From the NCBI GenBank assembly GCA_043736395.1, contig JAYTCQ010000385.1:1-55529 (forward strand): a stretch of DNA of 55,529 nucleotides, read 5' to 3'. This document shows, piece after piece, positions 32,916-41,189 of the stretch. The notes below the pieces were generated by a model. It worked only from the letters and a program-made list of their open reading frames with translations, had not been told where the DNA came from and searched no databases. The stretch's first letter is position 1; every line of letters begins with the position of its first letter. Origin of the DNA: JAFDVL01 sp043736395 (lineage in GTDB: Bacteria > Acidobacteriota > Blastocatellia > RBC074). The position numbers were made by a program, and so were the translations under genes.

Positions 32916-34859
32916 ATGAAGATGAAGCTCAAAATAAAAATAATTTTGCTGGCTTTGCCTGGCTTGATATTTTTCGCTGGCCTGTGGCCGTCGTCTGCGC
33001 AGCGTGGACAAGGAGTCAGGATTAAAGCTGATAACGGCACCGAAATTGATCTCTATGATGAAAGTTATGCCTTGGTGATTGGCGTCAGCAAATATACCAA
33101 CGGCTGGCGAGGGTTGCCCGGAGTGAGTCGTGACGTGACAGCCGTGAATGCGGTACTGACGAAGCAGGGCTTCACGGTGAAGGTGGTCACAGACCCGACA
33201 TTCACGCAGATGGATCAGGCAATTCGCGATTTTATCAGCGAATACGGATTAAAACAGCGTAACCGATTATTAATTTATTTTGCCGGTCACGGTTACACGG
33301 AATTGCGGTCAGACGGGCGCGATTTAGGCTACATTATCCCGGCGGATGCGCCTTTGCCTGCGCAGAATCCGCAACTCTTCAGTCGTCGCGCCATGAGCAT
33401 GGATGATATGGAAGCTCATGCACGACGCATCAATGCCAAGCATGCTTTATTTGTTTTTGACAGTTGTTTTTCAGGCTCGATTTTTGAAGCGCGGAGTTCT
33501 TTATATGTGCCACCGGAAATTGCCAGCAAAACCGCCGCTCCGGTTAGGCAATTTATTACATCTGGAACAAAAAATCAGACTGTCCCTGATGCCAGTATTT
33601 TCCGCCTGTATTTCGTCCGCGCATTCGAACAGCGCGAGGGCGATTTAAATCATGACGATTTCGTCACGGGTGAAGAGTTGGGAATTTATTTATCAGGAAA
33701 AGTCTCGCGGGATTCGCGCGAAGCGCAGACTCCGCGCTACGGCAAAATTAATGACGCGCGATTAAATATCGGTGATATGGTTTTTGCATTACCCGCCGCA
33801 ACTGTAGTCGTGAAGCCTCCGAACACTTCGGAAGCCTTTGAATTGGCGTTCTGGAATTCAATTAGCACGAGCCTCAATTTGCAGGATTTTGACGCATATC
33901 TGGAACAATATCCGAACGGACGATTTGCCTCTTTAGCGCGTAATAAAAAAGCGGGACTTCGCCGCCCTGAGCCTGACAAACCCGTGAGTAACAGTCTCGC
34001 TTTTACGCCCACGTCATTCATTACAGCGAAGTTTTTAAATGGGATTGTGACCAGAAGTAAGGCGGTCTGCGAGAGCTATTTTGAAGATTTAGGAAACGAC
34101 ATCAAGCTTGAAATGACGCGGGTTCCGGCAGGCAAATTTATGATGGGATCACCCGTCACTGAAGTGGAGCGAAAAGAGGGTGAAGGGCCGCAACGAGAGG
34201 TTTCCATCGACGGTTTTCTGATGGGACGATTTGAAGTGACGCAGCAACAATGGCGCGTCGTCGCGGGCTGGCCAAAAGTGGGAATCACACTTAATCCCAA
34301 CCCTGCAAACTCCAAGGGAGATAGTCTGCCCGTAGAAATGATTTCCTGGACAGAGGCCAAAGAATTTATCGCGCGGTTGAATAAAAAGCTGGGGTTAACT
34401 GAAGGCAATGAATACCGATTGCCCAGTGAAGCCGAATGGGAATACGCCGCTCGATCCGGCACGACGACACCGTTCGCCTTTGGTTCGGAATTAAGTGCGG
34501 AGGTTGTGAATTTTAATAATAAATCCAAAGAAGAAAAGAAAGATGGTGTGAAAGTAGTTTACCGGGGAAAGCCTGTGGCAGTGGGATCACTAGGAGTTGC
34601 GAACGCCTGGGGGCTTTTTGATTTGTACGGAAATGTCTGGGAATGGTGTGAAGACGATTGGCATGCCACTTTCGACAATGCGCCTCAAAACGGGCGTCCG
34701 TGGATTAGTGATGCCTCCAGCCGTAACGCGTTTCGGATGATTCGCGGCGGCAGTTTCGGCAGCAAAGCCGGAGATTGCCGGGTGGCGCGGCGCAACGAGA
34801 AGATCCCAAGTTTTCAAAATAATGATACAGGATTTCGGCTGGCCAGAACTTATCGTTAA
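32916..34859 (+). CDS. Exported caspase-like protease fused to FGE-sulfatase-type domain
   Basis: The 647-aa protein has a signal peptide or anchor (about 1-28), a caspase (C14) domain (about 50-290) with catalytic His in IYFAGHGYTE (H125) and Cys in VFDSCFSGS (C184), a linker with the repeat-like FDAYLEQYPNGRFASLARN, and a C-terminal FGE/SUMF1 fold (about 399-645: RVPAGKFMMGSPVTE, YRLPSEAEWEYAARSG, LYGNVWEWCEDDW, IRGGSFG). The FGE active-site pair of Cys is not complete: only C621 is present, as in non-catalytic members. The gene sits between the tip and gp25 genes, 7 bp after the tip gene, within the structural operon. It may be a cargo, a processing protease or a regulator; this is inferred from position. 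Confidence 0.88.
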   Translation: MKMKLKIKIILLALPGLIFFAGLWPSSAQRGQGVRIKADNGTEIDLYDESYALVIGVSKYTNGWRGLPGVSRDVTAVNAVLTKQGFTVKVVTDPTFTQMDQAIRDFISEYGLKQRNRLLIYFAGHGYTELRSDGRDLGYIIPADAPLPAQNPQLFSRRAMSMDDMEAHARRINAKHALFVFDSCFSGSIFEARSSLYVPPEIASKTAAPVRQFITSGTKNQTVPDASIFRLYFVRAFEQREGDLNHDDFVTGEELGIYLSGKVSRDSREAQTPRYGKINDARLNIGDMVFALPAATVVVKPPNTSEAFELAFWNSISTSLNLQDFDAYLEQYPNGRFASLARNKKAGLRRPEPDKPVSNSLAFTPTSFITAKFLNGIVTRSKAVCESYFEDLGNDIKLEMTRVPAGKFMMGSPVTEVERKEGEGPQREVSIDGFLMGRFEVTQQQWRVVAGWPKVGITLNPNPANSKGDSLPVEMISWTEAKEFIARLNKKLGLTEGNEYRLPSEAEWEYAARSGTTTPFAFGSELSAEVVNFNNKSKEEKKDGVKVVYRGKPVAVGSLGVANAWGLFDLYGNVWEWCEDDWHATFDNAPQNGRPWISDASSRNAFRMIRGGSFGSKAGDCRVARRNEKIPSFQNNDTGFRLARTYR

Positions 34860-34900
34860 TTGTTTTCGAGCGAAAGATAAATTTTAAAACAGGATAACTC

Positions 34901-35332
34901 ATGAATGTTCGTCGTTATCGCGCCTGGCGTTTCCTACATCCCGATCTGGATCGTTCAGAAGAAGGAGTCGGGCTGGGGCTGTCACCAAGTGGTGGCATTC
35001 AGATGGTGGAAGATCGCGCTGCAGTGCGGCAGGCAATTTTATTATTGATTTCCACGCGACCGGGCGAGCGCGTGATGCGGCCTGATTACGGGTGTCATCT
35101 GCACAAATTGGTGTTTTCGCCGAATGACGATACGACGGCGGGACTCGCGATTCATTATGTTCGACAAGCGCTTAATCGTTGGGAGCCGAGAATTGTTATT
35201 TTGCGACTGGATGCCTTTCGTGATGAAGGATACCCGGAACGGTTGAATATTCAGCTTGAATATCGGCTGCGTTCGACCACGTTGCAGGACAGTTTGATGT
35301 TTTCTGTAGACCTCTCAGGAGAAATTCGATAA
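34901..35332 (+). CDS. Baseplate wedge protein, gp25-like (Pvc9/Afp9-like)
   Basis: The 143-aa protein carries the GPW/gp25 domain: VEDRAAVRQAILLLISTRPG, ERVMRPDYGCHLHKLVF, then YVRQALNRWEPRIVILRLDA. gp25 subunits connect sheath and baseplate in all contractile systems. AGGA lies 7 nt before the start. The stop and the start of the following baseplate gene share bases (TAATG), implying coupling. Confidence 0.94.
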   Translation: MNVRRYRAWRFLHPDLDRSEEGVGLGLSPSGGIQMVEDRAAVRQAILLLISTRPGERVMRPDYGCHLHKLVFSPNDDTTAGLAIHYVRQALNRWEPRIVILRLDAFRDEGYPERLNIQLEYRLRSTTLQDSLMFSVDLSGEIR

Positions 35333-38004
35333 TGCCTCTGAAATCACCGAATTTGGACGACCGAAACTTTCAGCAATTGCTGACCGAAGCTGTGAGTGTC
35401 GTCAAAAAATATAGTCCGCAATGGACAGACCTGACGCCAAGTGATCCGGGCATGGTGCTGCTGGAAGCATTTGCTTATTTAACCGAAGTGATGATTTATC
35501 GGCTGAATCGCTTACCGGAAAAAGCCTATATCGAATTTCTGCGATTGATGGGAGTGAAATTATATCCACCCTCCGCCGCCAGTGTCAGCTTGCGATTCAG
35601 TGTCAGCAAGCCGCTGAAAGCTCCCATTGAAATTCCCCGTGGGACGCGCGTCACTTTGGCTCGTGCTTCATCCGGTGGTGAAGCCCCTGTTTTTATTACC
35701 TCAAACGTCGCTCGCATCGAACCAAACGCGCAATCCGTCGAAGTGCAAGCATTTCATTGTGAACTGGTCGAAGGTGAAGTGTTAGGAGTTGGAACCGGAT
35801 TACCAGGACAGATTTTCACAGTAAAACGTCCGCCAATTATAGCTCCCATGGGAGATGATTTGGATTTGATTGTAGGGGTCGAAGCCCTGCCACAGGAATT
35901 AGGCGAGCGCGTCAAAGCCAGACAGCAAGGCTCTAAGACTTATCGGATCTGGACCGAAGTTGAAAATCTCGCGGAAATCAAACAGGACAAATTTGTCTAC
36001 CTGACCGACCGTGTAGCCGGAACCATCAACTTCGCTCCAGCAGTTCGCTTGCCCGTTTCACCACAGAAAAACACTGACGAAGATGCTGATAAAGCTCCTG
36101 ATAAATCTAAGCCTTCATCAGCAAAGAAAACTTCAGCAGATGACAATTCGCTGAGCGTATACCCGCAATCATTGGCTGAAGTGCCACTGGCCGGTCGTGA
36201 AATTTGCGTCTGGTATCGTCGTGGTGGCGGGGTCGAAGGGAATCTTTCACCGAATATGTTGACGGTTTTAAAAGACCCTATCGCAGGAGTTGATGTCACG
36301 AATCCTGAAGCCGCCACCGGAGGACGTCCAACTGAAACTTTGGAAAATGCTTTATATCGCGGTCCGCTCGAATTGCACTCGCTGGAGCGGGCTGTGACGG
36401 CACGGGATTTTGAACAATTCGCCCTGAACAGTTCAGGAGCGGTGGCGCGCGCTAAAGCATTCACGAAGGCTACGATCTGGAAACACGCGCCACTAGGTAC
36501 AGTCGAAGTGTTACTCGTCCCCTATTATTTACAGGAAGAAGATCGTAGTTCCGGCGCAGTCACTTCAGCCAAATTGCAGGAACAGGAAACAGCCGAATCA
36601 CTAAACCGGATTCAGGCGACACTTGATGAACGGCGCCCTTTAGGCACAGCCTGTTTAGTGAATTGGGTGCGTTATAAAGTGGTACGAATTAAAGCGCGAA
36701 TTGTGACCCATCGCGGCGAAGACCCGGCGGCTGTCAAAGCGCGAGTGTTGGATCGCCTGCATCAAACTGTAAATCCGTTGCCAACAAAACTGCGCCGTAG
36801 CGGATGGGGTTTTGGGCAACCGTTACGCCTTTTTGATATTTACGATACGGCTCGGCAGGAACCCGGTGTGAGATATGTCGACAACGTAAAATTTTTGGTG
36901 GATGACGTCCCGGAAAAAGATGTAACAGCTCTGGCGGCAGATTTTTTTCAGCCGAAGACGTGGTACGCCGGAGCCGGTTCGATGGTGTTTCGTTCGCTGA
37001 ATGATGGCGACGGGTGGGAACTTAGTGGACAATTCGATACGGAAAAAGTTGATGTGATTCGTCCTCATCCCAACAAAGCCGGATTACTGGCTGTCGTTGC
37101 CGATCTGCAAAGTGCGACCGGTTCACACGTCCACGTTTCAGCGGATTGCGGCGAGACGTGGAAAGCCATCGGACGCTTTGAATTCAAAGTGCATGACGTG
37201 GCCTGGATGATGCGTGATGAACTTTCTGTCATTTTCCTTGCCACTGACAAAGGGCTGTACGAATTGTCATTATCACCCAATGCCAGTCCTGTTCCAGTAC
37301 AGGTTGATGAAGGCAGCCAAACCCGTGGATTTTATGCGGTCGCGGTTACCCGAACGGTGCGCGGAACAAATATTGTGGCCGTCGCCGCTCAAGGCGCGGG
37401 CGGAGTTCTGATGTCTGAATCGGGCGGAAAATCGGGAACTTTCAAAGACACGGGACTGGAAAAAAATCTGGATGTGAGAGTGCTTGAAATCGAACAGGAC
37501 GGGCCACGCGCTTTCTTGTGGGCCGGAGTTGCAATTGGTGGCAATGACGCAGATCGCGGGTGTTTTAGAAAAGCTGTGGAAGGCTCTGCGGAGGGGTGGC
37601 GAAATTTTGTCAAAGGATGGACGGGTGGTAGTTGTCGTGGTCTGGCTTTTCAGGGCGCAAAAGTTTTTGCCGCTACGCATCACAGCGGAATTGCCTGGCT
37701 GGATTCGAGCAAGGAAGACCCGGTTTGGCAATCTCCGGGAATTCGTTGTGGCTTACCTTCTCGTGAGGCGACGCAGAATCGAATTTTTCAACCGGTTGAA
37801 GCAGTAGCTGCACGATTAACCGATGAGACAAATGTATTAATGGCTGGCGGGATTGAAGGTGTTTATCGCAGCGATGACGGCGGAACCAGTTATACCGATT
37901 GTTCGAGCAATGAATTTGAAAAAATCGTGACGATTCCCGAAACCTGGCTGCTTTGTTCTGGGGAGCACGATATTCAAGTGGTGAGCGAAGATGAACAGCA
38001 CTGA
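35332..38004 (+). CDS. Baseplate J-like protein with C-terminal beta-propeller-like extension (Pvc11-type)
   Basis: The 890-aa protein begins with a baseplate J/gp6-type wedge protein (about 1-530: WTDLTPSDPGMVLLEAFAYL, EVMIYRLNRLPEKAYIEFLR, ERAVTARDFEQFALNSSGAV, IKARIVTHRGEDPAAVKARV) with a charged low-complexity insert at about 240-275. From about residue 540 to the end it changes to repeated blade-like units (VFRSLNDGDGWELSGQF, VHVSADCGETWKAIGRF, VYRSDDGGTSYTDCSS), the Asp-box style of BNR/sortilin propellers. The wedge part builds the baseplate ring. The propeller could cover the baseplate or contact a partner or receptor. It overlaps the next gene by 14 bp. Confidence 0.88.
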   Translation: MPLKSPNLDDRNFQQLLTEAVSVVKKYSPQWTDLTPSDPGMVLLEAFAYLTEVMIYRLNRLPEKAYIEFLRLMGVKLYPPSAASVSLRFSVSKPLKAPIEIPRGTRVTLARASSGGEAPVFITSNVARIEPNAQSVEVQAFHCELVEGEVLGVGTGLPGQIFTVKRPPIIAPMGDDLDLIVGVEALPQELGERVKARQQGSKTYRIWTEVENLAEIKQDKFVYLTDRVAGTINFAPAVRLPVSPQKNTDEDADKAPDKSKPSSAKKTSADDNSLSVYPQSLAEVPLAGREICVWYRRGGGVEGNLSPNMLTVLKDPIAGVDVTNPEAATGGRPTETLENALYRGPLELHSLERAVTARDFEQFALNSSGAVARAKAFTKATIWKHAPLGTVEVLLVPYYLQEEDRSSGAVTSAKLQEQETAESLNRIQATLDERRPLGTACLVNWVRYKVVRIKARIVTHRGEDPAAVKARVLDRLHQTVNPLPTKLRRSGWGFGQPLRLFDIYDTARQEPGVRYVDNVKFLVDDVPEKDVTALAADFFQPKTWYAGAGSMVFRSLNDGDGWELSGQFDTEKVDVIRPHPNKAGLLAVVADLQSATGSHVHVSADCGETWKAIGRFEFKVHDVAWMMRDELSVIFLATDKGLYELSLSPNASPVPVQVDEGSQTRGFYAVAVTRTVRGTNIVAVAAQGAGGVLMSESGGKSGTFKDTGLEKNLDVRVLEIEQDGPRAFLWAGVAIGGNDADRGCFRKAVEGSAEGWRNFVKGWTGGSCRGLAFQGAKVFAATHHSGIAWLDSSKEDPVWQSPGIRCGLPSREATQNRIFQPVEAVAARLTDETNVLMAGGIEGVYRSDDGGTSYTDCSSNEFEKIVTIPETWLLCSGEHDIQVVSEDEQH

Positions 38005-38554
38005 AATTGAGCGGCTTTTGCCTTACATTTTTCGCCGCACGAATCAGGACGATAATCCTTTGGTCGCGATTATCGAAGCGATGTCCGCCTTGCATCAGCC
38101 GACGGAAACACTACTGGCTAACGTCAAGGACATTATCAATCCGCTGACCGCACAGGATAAGTTTGTTCCTTTTCTCGCAGGCTGGTTAGACCTGGAACGA
38201 TTGTTTGATGAATTTTCAGACAACACGATTGCCGCTTCCACGCATCCTCCGATCACTACCGGCATCAATTGTCTGCGTGCCTTAACGGCGTCTGCCGCAT
38301 ATCTTTCGCGATGGCGCGGCACGAAAAAAGGATTGATCCATTTTTTGGAAATTGCCACAGACACGCGCGGCTTTGTGATTGACGAACAGGTAGTGCATCA
38401 GGAACAAATCATTCCCTTTCATTTGAAAGTGCAAGCTCCGGCTTCGCTGCTGGCGCATCGCGCCTTGATTCAACGCATTATTGAATCGGAGAAGCCCGCG
38501 TATGTGACGTATGAACTGGAATTTGTCGAGACTGAGAAATCATCGAAGAACTAA
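37991..38554 (+). CDS. P2 I-like tail/baseplate protein (TIGR02242 family)
   Basis: The 187-aa protein matches the conserved phage-tail family found in CIS: YIFRRTNQDDNPLVAIIEAM, LVFP-type segment FLAGWLDLERLFDEF, LRALTASAAYLSRWRGTKKG and LIHFLEIATDTRGFVIDE. It belongs to the baseplate, where gpI-like proteins sit with the wedge proteins. It starts inside the preceding baseplate gene. The next gene begins 36 bp downstream with its own AGGAG site. Confidence 0.9.
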   Translation: MNSTEIERLLPYIFRRTNQDDNPLVAIIEAMSALHQPTETLLANVKDIINPLTAQDKFVPFLAGWLDLERLFDEFSDNTIAASTHPPITTGINCLRALTASAAYLSRWRGTKKGLIHFLEIATDTRGFVIDEQVVHQEQIIPFHLKVQAPASLLAHRALIQRIIESEKPAYVTYELEFVETEKSSKN

Positions 38555-38577
38555 AACTATTATCCGGAAAACTCAAT

Positions 38578-38925
38578 TAGGAGATGACACATGAACCGTA
38601 GTTTTGCCATTTGTACCAAAGTTAAGGAAGCGGTACTTGGCGCGGAGCGCAAAGGGAAAGTAGCTTTCACTGTGACCAATGTTACGGATCGCGCCATCCG
38701 TGGACAATTAAATGTCAAGCCATTGGATTCTACGGATCCCGATTGGTTGAGTATTGACGGCGAAAAGGAGCGTGATTTTCCTGCCAAGAAAACCCTGGAT
38801 GTAAATGTGGGCGTGGCAATTCCACCGGATGTCGCCGCGGGAAAATATACCTTTCGGTTAGATGTCTTCTCGGTCGTGAATAAAGATGAAGATTATACGG
38901 AAGGCCCGAATTTCGCATTTGAAGT
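38578..38925 (+). repeat. Direct repeat copy 1 (5' module of the Ig-TM-PASTA genes)
   Basis: From the ribosome site TAGGAG through the Ig-like domain, this segment is about 90% identical to 39774-40127, with one 6-bp gap. Identity falls sharply at the membrane helix. Confidence 0.9.
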
Positions 38926-39745
38926 ACCAGCAGAAAATGTACAGAAAAAGCCTTTTCCGTGGTGGATTCTCGCAGTAGTTGTGGGCGTGTTAATAATTAT
39001 TTCTGTAGCCATCTGGTTGTTCCTACCTGGGAAGGTAACTGTCCCCAACGTGATTGGAAAGTCCGTTGAGGAAGCGAAAAAGACAGTCGAAGAGGCGAAA
39101 TTAAGAGTCGAAACAAACGATCAGCCTAGTGTTAATATTCCCCCGAATCAAATCATCAATCAATCTCCCGAACCAGGTAATAAAGTTGATAAAGGCAGTA
39201 TAATTCAACTTATCGTTGCTAAAACGCCAAAAACTCCAAAGACATTTTTTAATTTTATTACAAATGCATCTTCTGCTACATGGGCGAGCAGAAACGGCGT
39301 GAATATTCTTCCTTGGAGCGGCTCAGATGGTGATCCACGAGGCTTCGCTTTATTAAGATCGGGATGGCGGCTCGAAGATCAAACTATCCCTAAACAACCT
39401 GTTCTTGAGATGCATCCCGAATGGGTTGATTTTGGGCAAATCAATGGTGATTTTATTTTGCCATCGCCAATTCAAGATGGTGACCGCTTCAAAGCTCAAG
39501 TAGGTTTTTTAAACGGAGCTGTTGCAGGTGAAGTGACATTTGTTATTTCGGCTTGGAGCGATACGCCATCAACGCTACTCGTAGTCCATCGAGAGAATGA
39601 TCAAGCAAGTGATAAAGCACTTAAACCACTTGATATTGATCTGAGTCCGGTTGTGGGAAGAAGAATTATCCGATTATCAGTTGAAGCTAACCAAAGCTCA
39701 GTACAGGATTGGGCTATTTGGCTTGATCCAAGAATAGAACGTTAA
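38591..39745 (+). CDS. Ig-like / single TM / PASTA membrane protein, copy 1
   Basis: The 384-aa protein has no signal peptide. It has an N-terminal Ig-like (COG1470/NEW3-style) beta-sandwich (about 1-113), one transmembrane helix (about 123-145: WWILAVVVGVLIIISVAIWL), one PASTA domain (about 147-211: VPNVIGKSVEEAKKTVEEAK, NQIINQSPEPGNKVDKGS) and a C-terminal beta-rich domain of unknown type (about 217-384). PASTA domains bind peptidoglycan stems on the outside, so the Ig-like part is predicted cytoplasmic. It directly follows the baseplate genes, hence a candidate docking protein that fixes the tail to membrane and wall. The C-terminal domain is not shared with copy 2. Confidence 0.82.
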   Translation: MNRSFAICTKVKEAVLGAERKGKVAFTVTNVTDRAIRGQLNVKPLDSTDPDWLSIDGEKERDFPAKKTLDVNVGVAIPPDVAAGKYTFRLDVFSVVNKDEDYTEGPNFAFEVPAENVQKKPFPWWILAVVVGVLIIISVAIWLFLPGKVTVPNVIGKSVEEAKKTVEEAKLRVETNDQPSVNIPPNQIINQSPEPGNKVDKGSIIQLIVAKTPKTPKTFFNFITNASSATWASRNGVNILPWSGSDGDPRGFALLRSGWRLEDQTIPKQPVLEMHPEWVDFGQINGDFILPSPIQDGDRFKAQVGFLNGAVAGEVTFVISAWSDTPSTLLVVHRENDQASDKALKPLDIDLSPVVGRRIIRLSVEANQSSVQDWAIWLDPRIER

Positions 39746-39773
39746 ATTTATGCAAGCATCAGACTTGAGATTT

Positions 39774-40127
39774 TAGGAGATGACACATGAATCGTAGTTT
39801 TGCCATTAGTACCAAAGTTGAAGAAGCGACCCAAATCCTTGGCGCGGAGCGCAAAGGGAAAGTCGCTTTCACTGTAAACAATGTTACGGATCGCGCCATC
39901 CGTGGACAATTAAATGTCAAGCCATTGGATTCTACGAAGCCCGATTGGTTGAGTATTGACGGCGAAAAGGAGCGTGATTTTCCAGCCAAGACAACCCTGG
40001 ATGTAAATGTAAGCGTGGCAATTCCACCGGAAGTCGCCGCCGGAAAATATACTTTTCGCTTAGATGTCATCTCGGTTGTGAATTCAGATGAAGATTATAC
40101 GGAAGGTCCGATTTTCGCGCTTGAAGT
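39774..40127 (+). repeat. Direct repeat copy 2 (5' module of the Ig-TM-PASTA genes)
   Basis: Second copy of the segment at 38578-38925, including the ribosome site and the Ig-like domain coding sequence. The high DNA identity shows a recent duplication or gene conversion limited to this module. Confidence 0.9.
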
Positions 40128-41145
40128 GAAAGCTAAGATCGATGATGGGAAAAAGTTTCCGTGGTGGATTATCGTCGTGGCCGTGCTGGTTCTGGCTTTA
40201 GGAGGGGTTGCCGCTTGGTATTTTTTGAATAAGAAGGTCATTGTTCCTAATACTTTCACTGCTAAAAACATTGCTGAAGCTGAAAAAATGATTACGGATC
40301 GAGGGCTGAAATTTAAGCGGGAAGATAAAGAAGATCGGACAGTGACGGAAGAGAAGATAATCGGTCAGGAACCACCTGATGGAGAAGTGAAAGCCGGAAC
40401 CGAAATTAAGCTGATAGTTTCAGTTCCTGTTCCGCCGCTGAAACTGGATAATTTTGTTGGCAAAAATGTCAAAGAAGTCCGCGAATTTTTGGAAGGAAAA
40501 TCCCGCACGGTAACCATTCAGAATCAAGAAATTGATAGCGAACCGCAAGGGAAGATTTTAAAGCAAAATCCCGTAGAAGGAACAGTTATTAAAGTTGCCG
40601 ATCCGGTTAATTTGACGATTGCCGTGCCAGTTAATCCACGACCACTTCCAGCGGTCATCGGAAAACCAGTTTCGACGGCTAAATATGAACTTGAAGCGTT
40701 AGGTCTCAAGGTTAGTACCAAAGAAGAGGTAAATCCCAGTGTGGCTCATGAACAAGTGGTCGCGCAAGACCCGGCTTCAGGTACTCCGGTAAAGGCAGGG
40801 GAGCGCATCGAATTAAAATATGCCATTACGCTCGTGACCGTTCCAGCATTTCCGCAGCCATTTTTTTTACCTCAAATTCAGCAATGGGTTGGCGGCCTTC
40901 CGTGGTCTGTCGCTCAGCAAACTCTTAAAAATGCCGGATTTACCTTGAAGGAAGTTCGCGGAGATTGCGGGATGGTAACTGTCACAAGTCCAGGTGCGGG
41001 TACGCTGGCTCCCAAAGGAATGCCCGTCATCCTTTATACAACGGGCAGTAGTGATAAGGTGTGTTACACCCCACCGAGAAGACTCTATGACACTATTTTT
41101 TCAGCTGCTACTTTGATGAAATATGAAGCTCTCAAAAAACAATAA
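39787..41145 (+). CDS. Ig-like / single TM / multi-PASTA membrane protein, copy 2
   Basis: The 452-aa protein shares the N-terminal Ig-like domain (about 1-115) with copy 1, then a membrane helix (about 124-146: WWIIVVAVLVLALGGVAAWY) and three to four PASTA-like domains (from about 150 to 430, e.g. FTAKNIAEAEKMITDRGLKF, AVIGKPVSTAKYELEALGLK, WSVAQQTLKNAGFTLKEV). Tandem PASTA domains form extended rods in wall-sensing kinases; here no kinase domain exists and the inner part is the Ig-like domain. It should span from cytoplasm through the inner membrane to the peptidoglycan. With copy 1 it may build a membrane complex for the CIS. Confidence 0.83.
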   Translation: MNRSFAISTKVEEATQILGAERKGKVAFTVNNVTDRAIRGQLNVKPLDSTKPDWLSIDGEKERDFPAKTTLDVNVSVAIPPEVAAGKYTFRLDVISVVNSDEDYTEGPIFALEVKAKIDDGKKFPWWIIVVAVLVLALGGVAAWYFLNKKVIVPNTFTAKNIAEAEKMITDRGLKFKREDKEDRTVTEEKIIGQEPPDGEVKAGTEIKLIVSVPVPPLKLDNFVGKNVKEVREFLEGKSRTVTIQNQEIDSEPQGKILKQNPVEGTVIKVADPVNLTIAVPVNPRPLPAVIGKPVSTAKYELEALGLKVSTKEEVNPSVAHEQVVAQDPASGTPVKAGERIELKYAITLVTVPAFPQPFFLPQIQQWVGGLPWSVAQQTLKNAGFTLKEVRGDCGMVTVTSPGAGTLAPKGMPVILYTTGSSDKVCYTPPRRLYDTIFSAATLMKYEALKKQ

Positions 41146-41189
41146 CAAGTGGCGTAGCAGTTCGATATTAACAAACAAAAGGAGGATTT

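Noticed and set aside
32916..34859. Active formylglycine-generating enzyme for sulfatases
   Set aside because: The active-site Cys pair is incomplete, no sulfatase gene is in the window, and the domain is fused to a caspase.
25948..38554. Intact prophage
   Set aside because: There are tail and baseplate genes but no capsid, portal, terminase, integrase or lysis genes, and the gene order and Pvc7/Pvc8/Pvc16 types are those of a contractile injection system.
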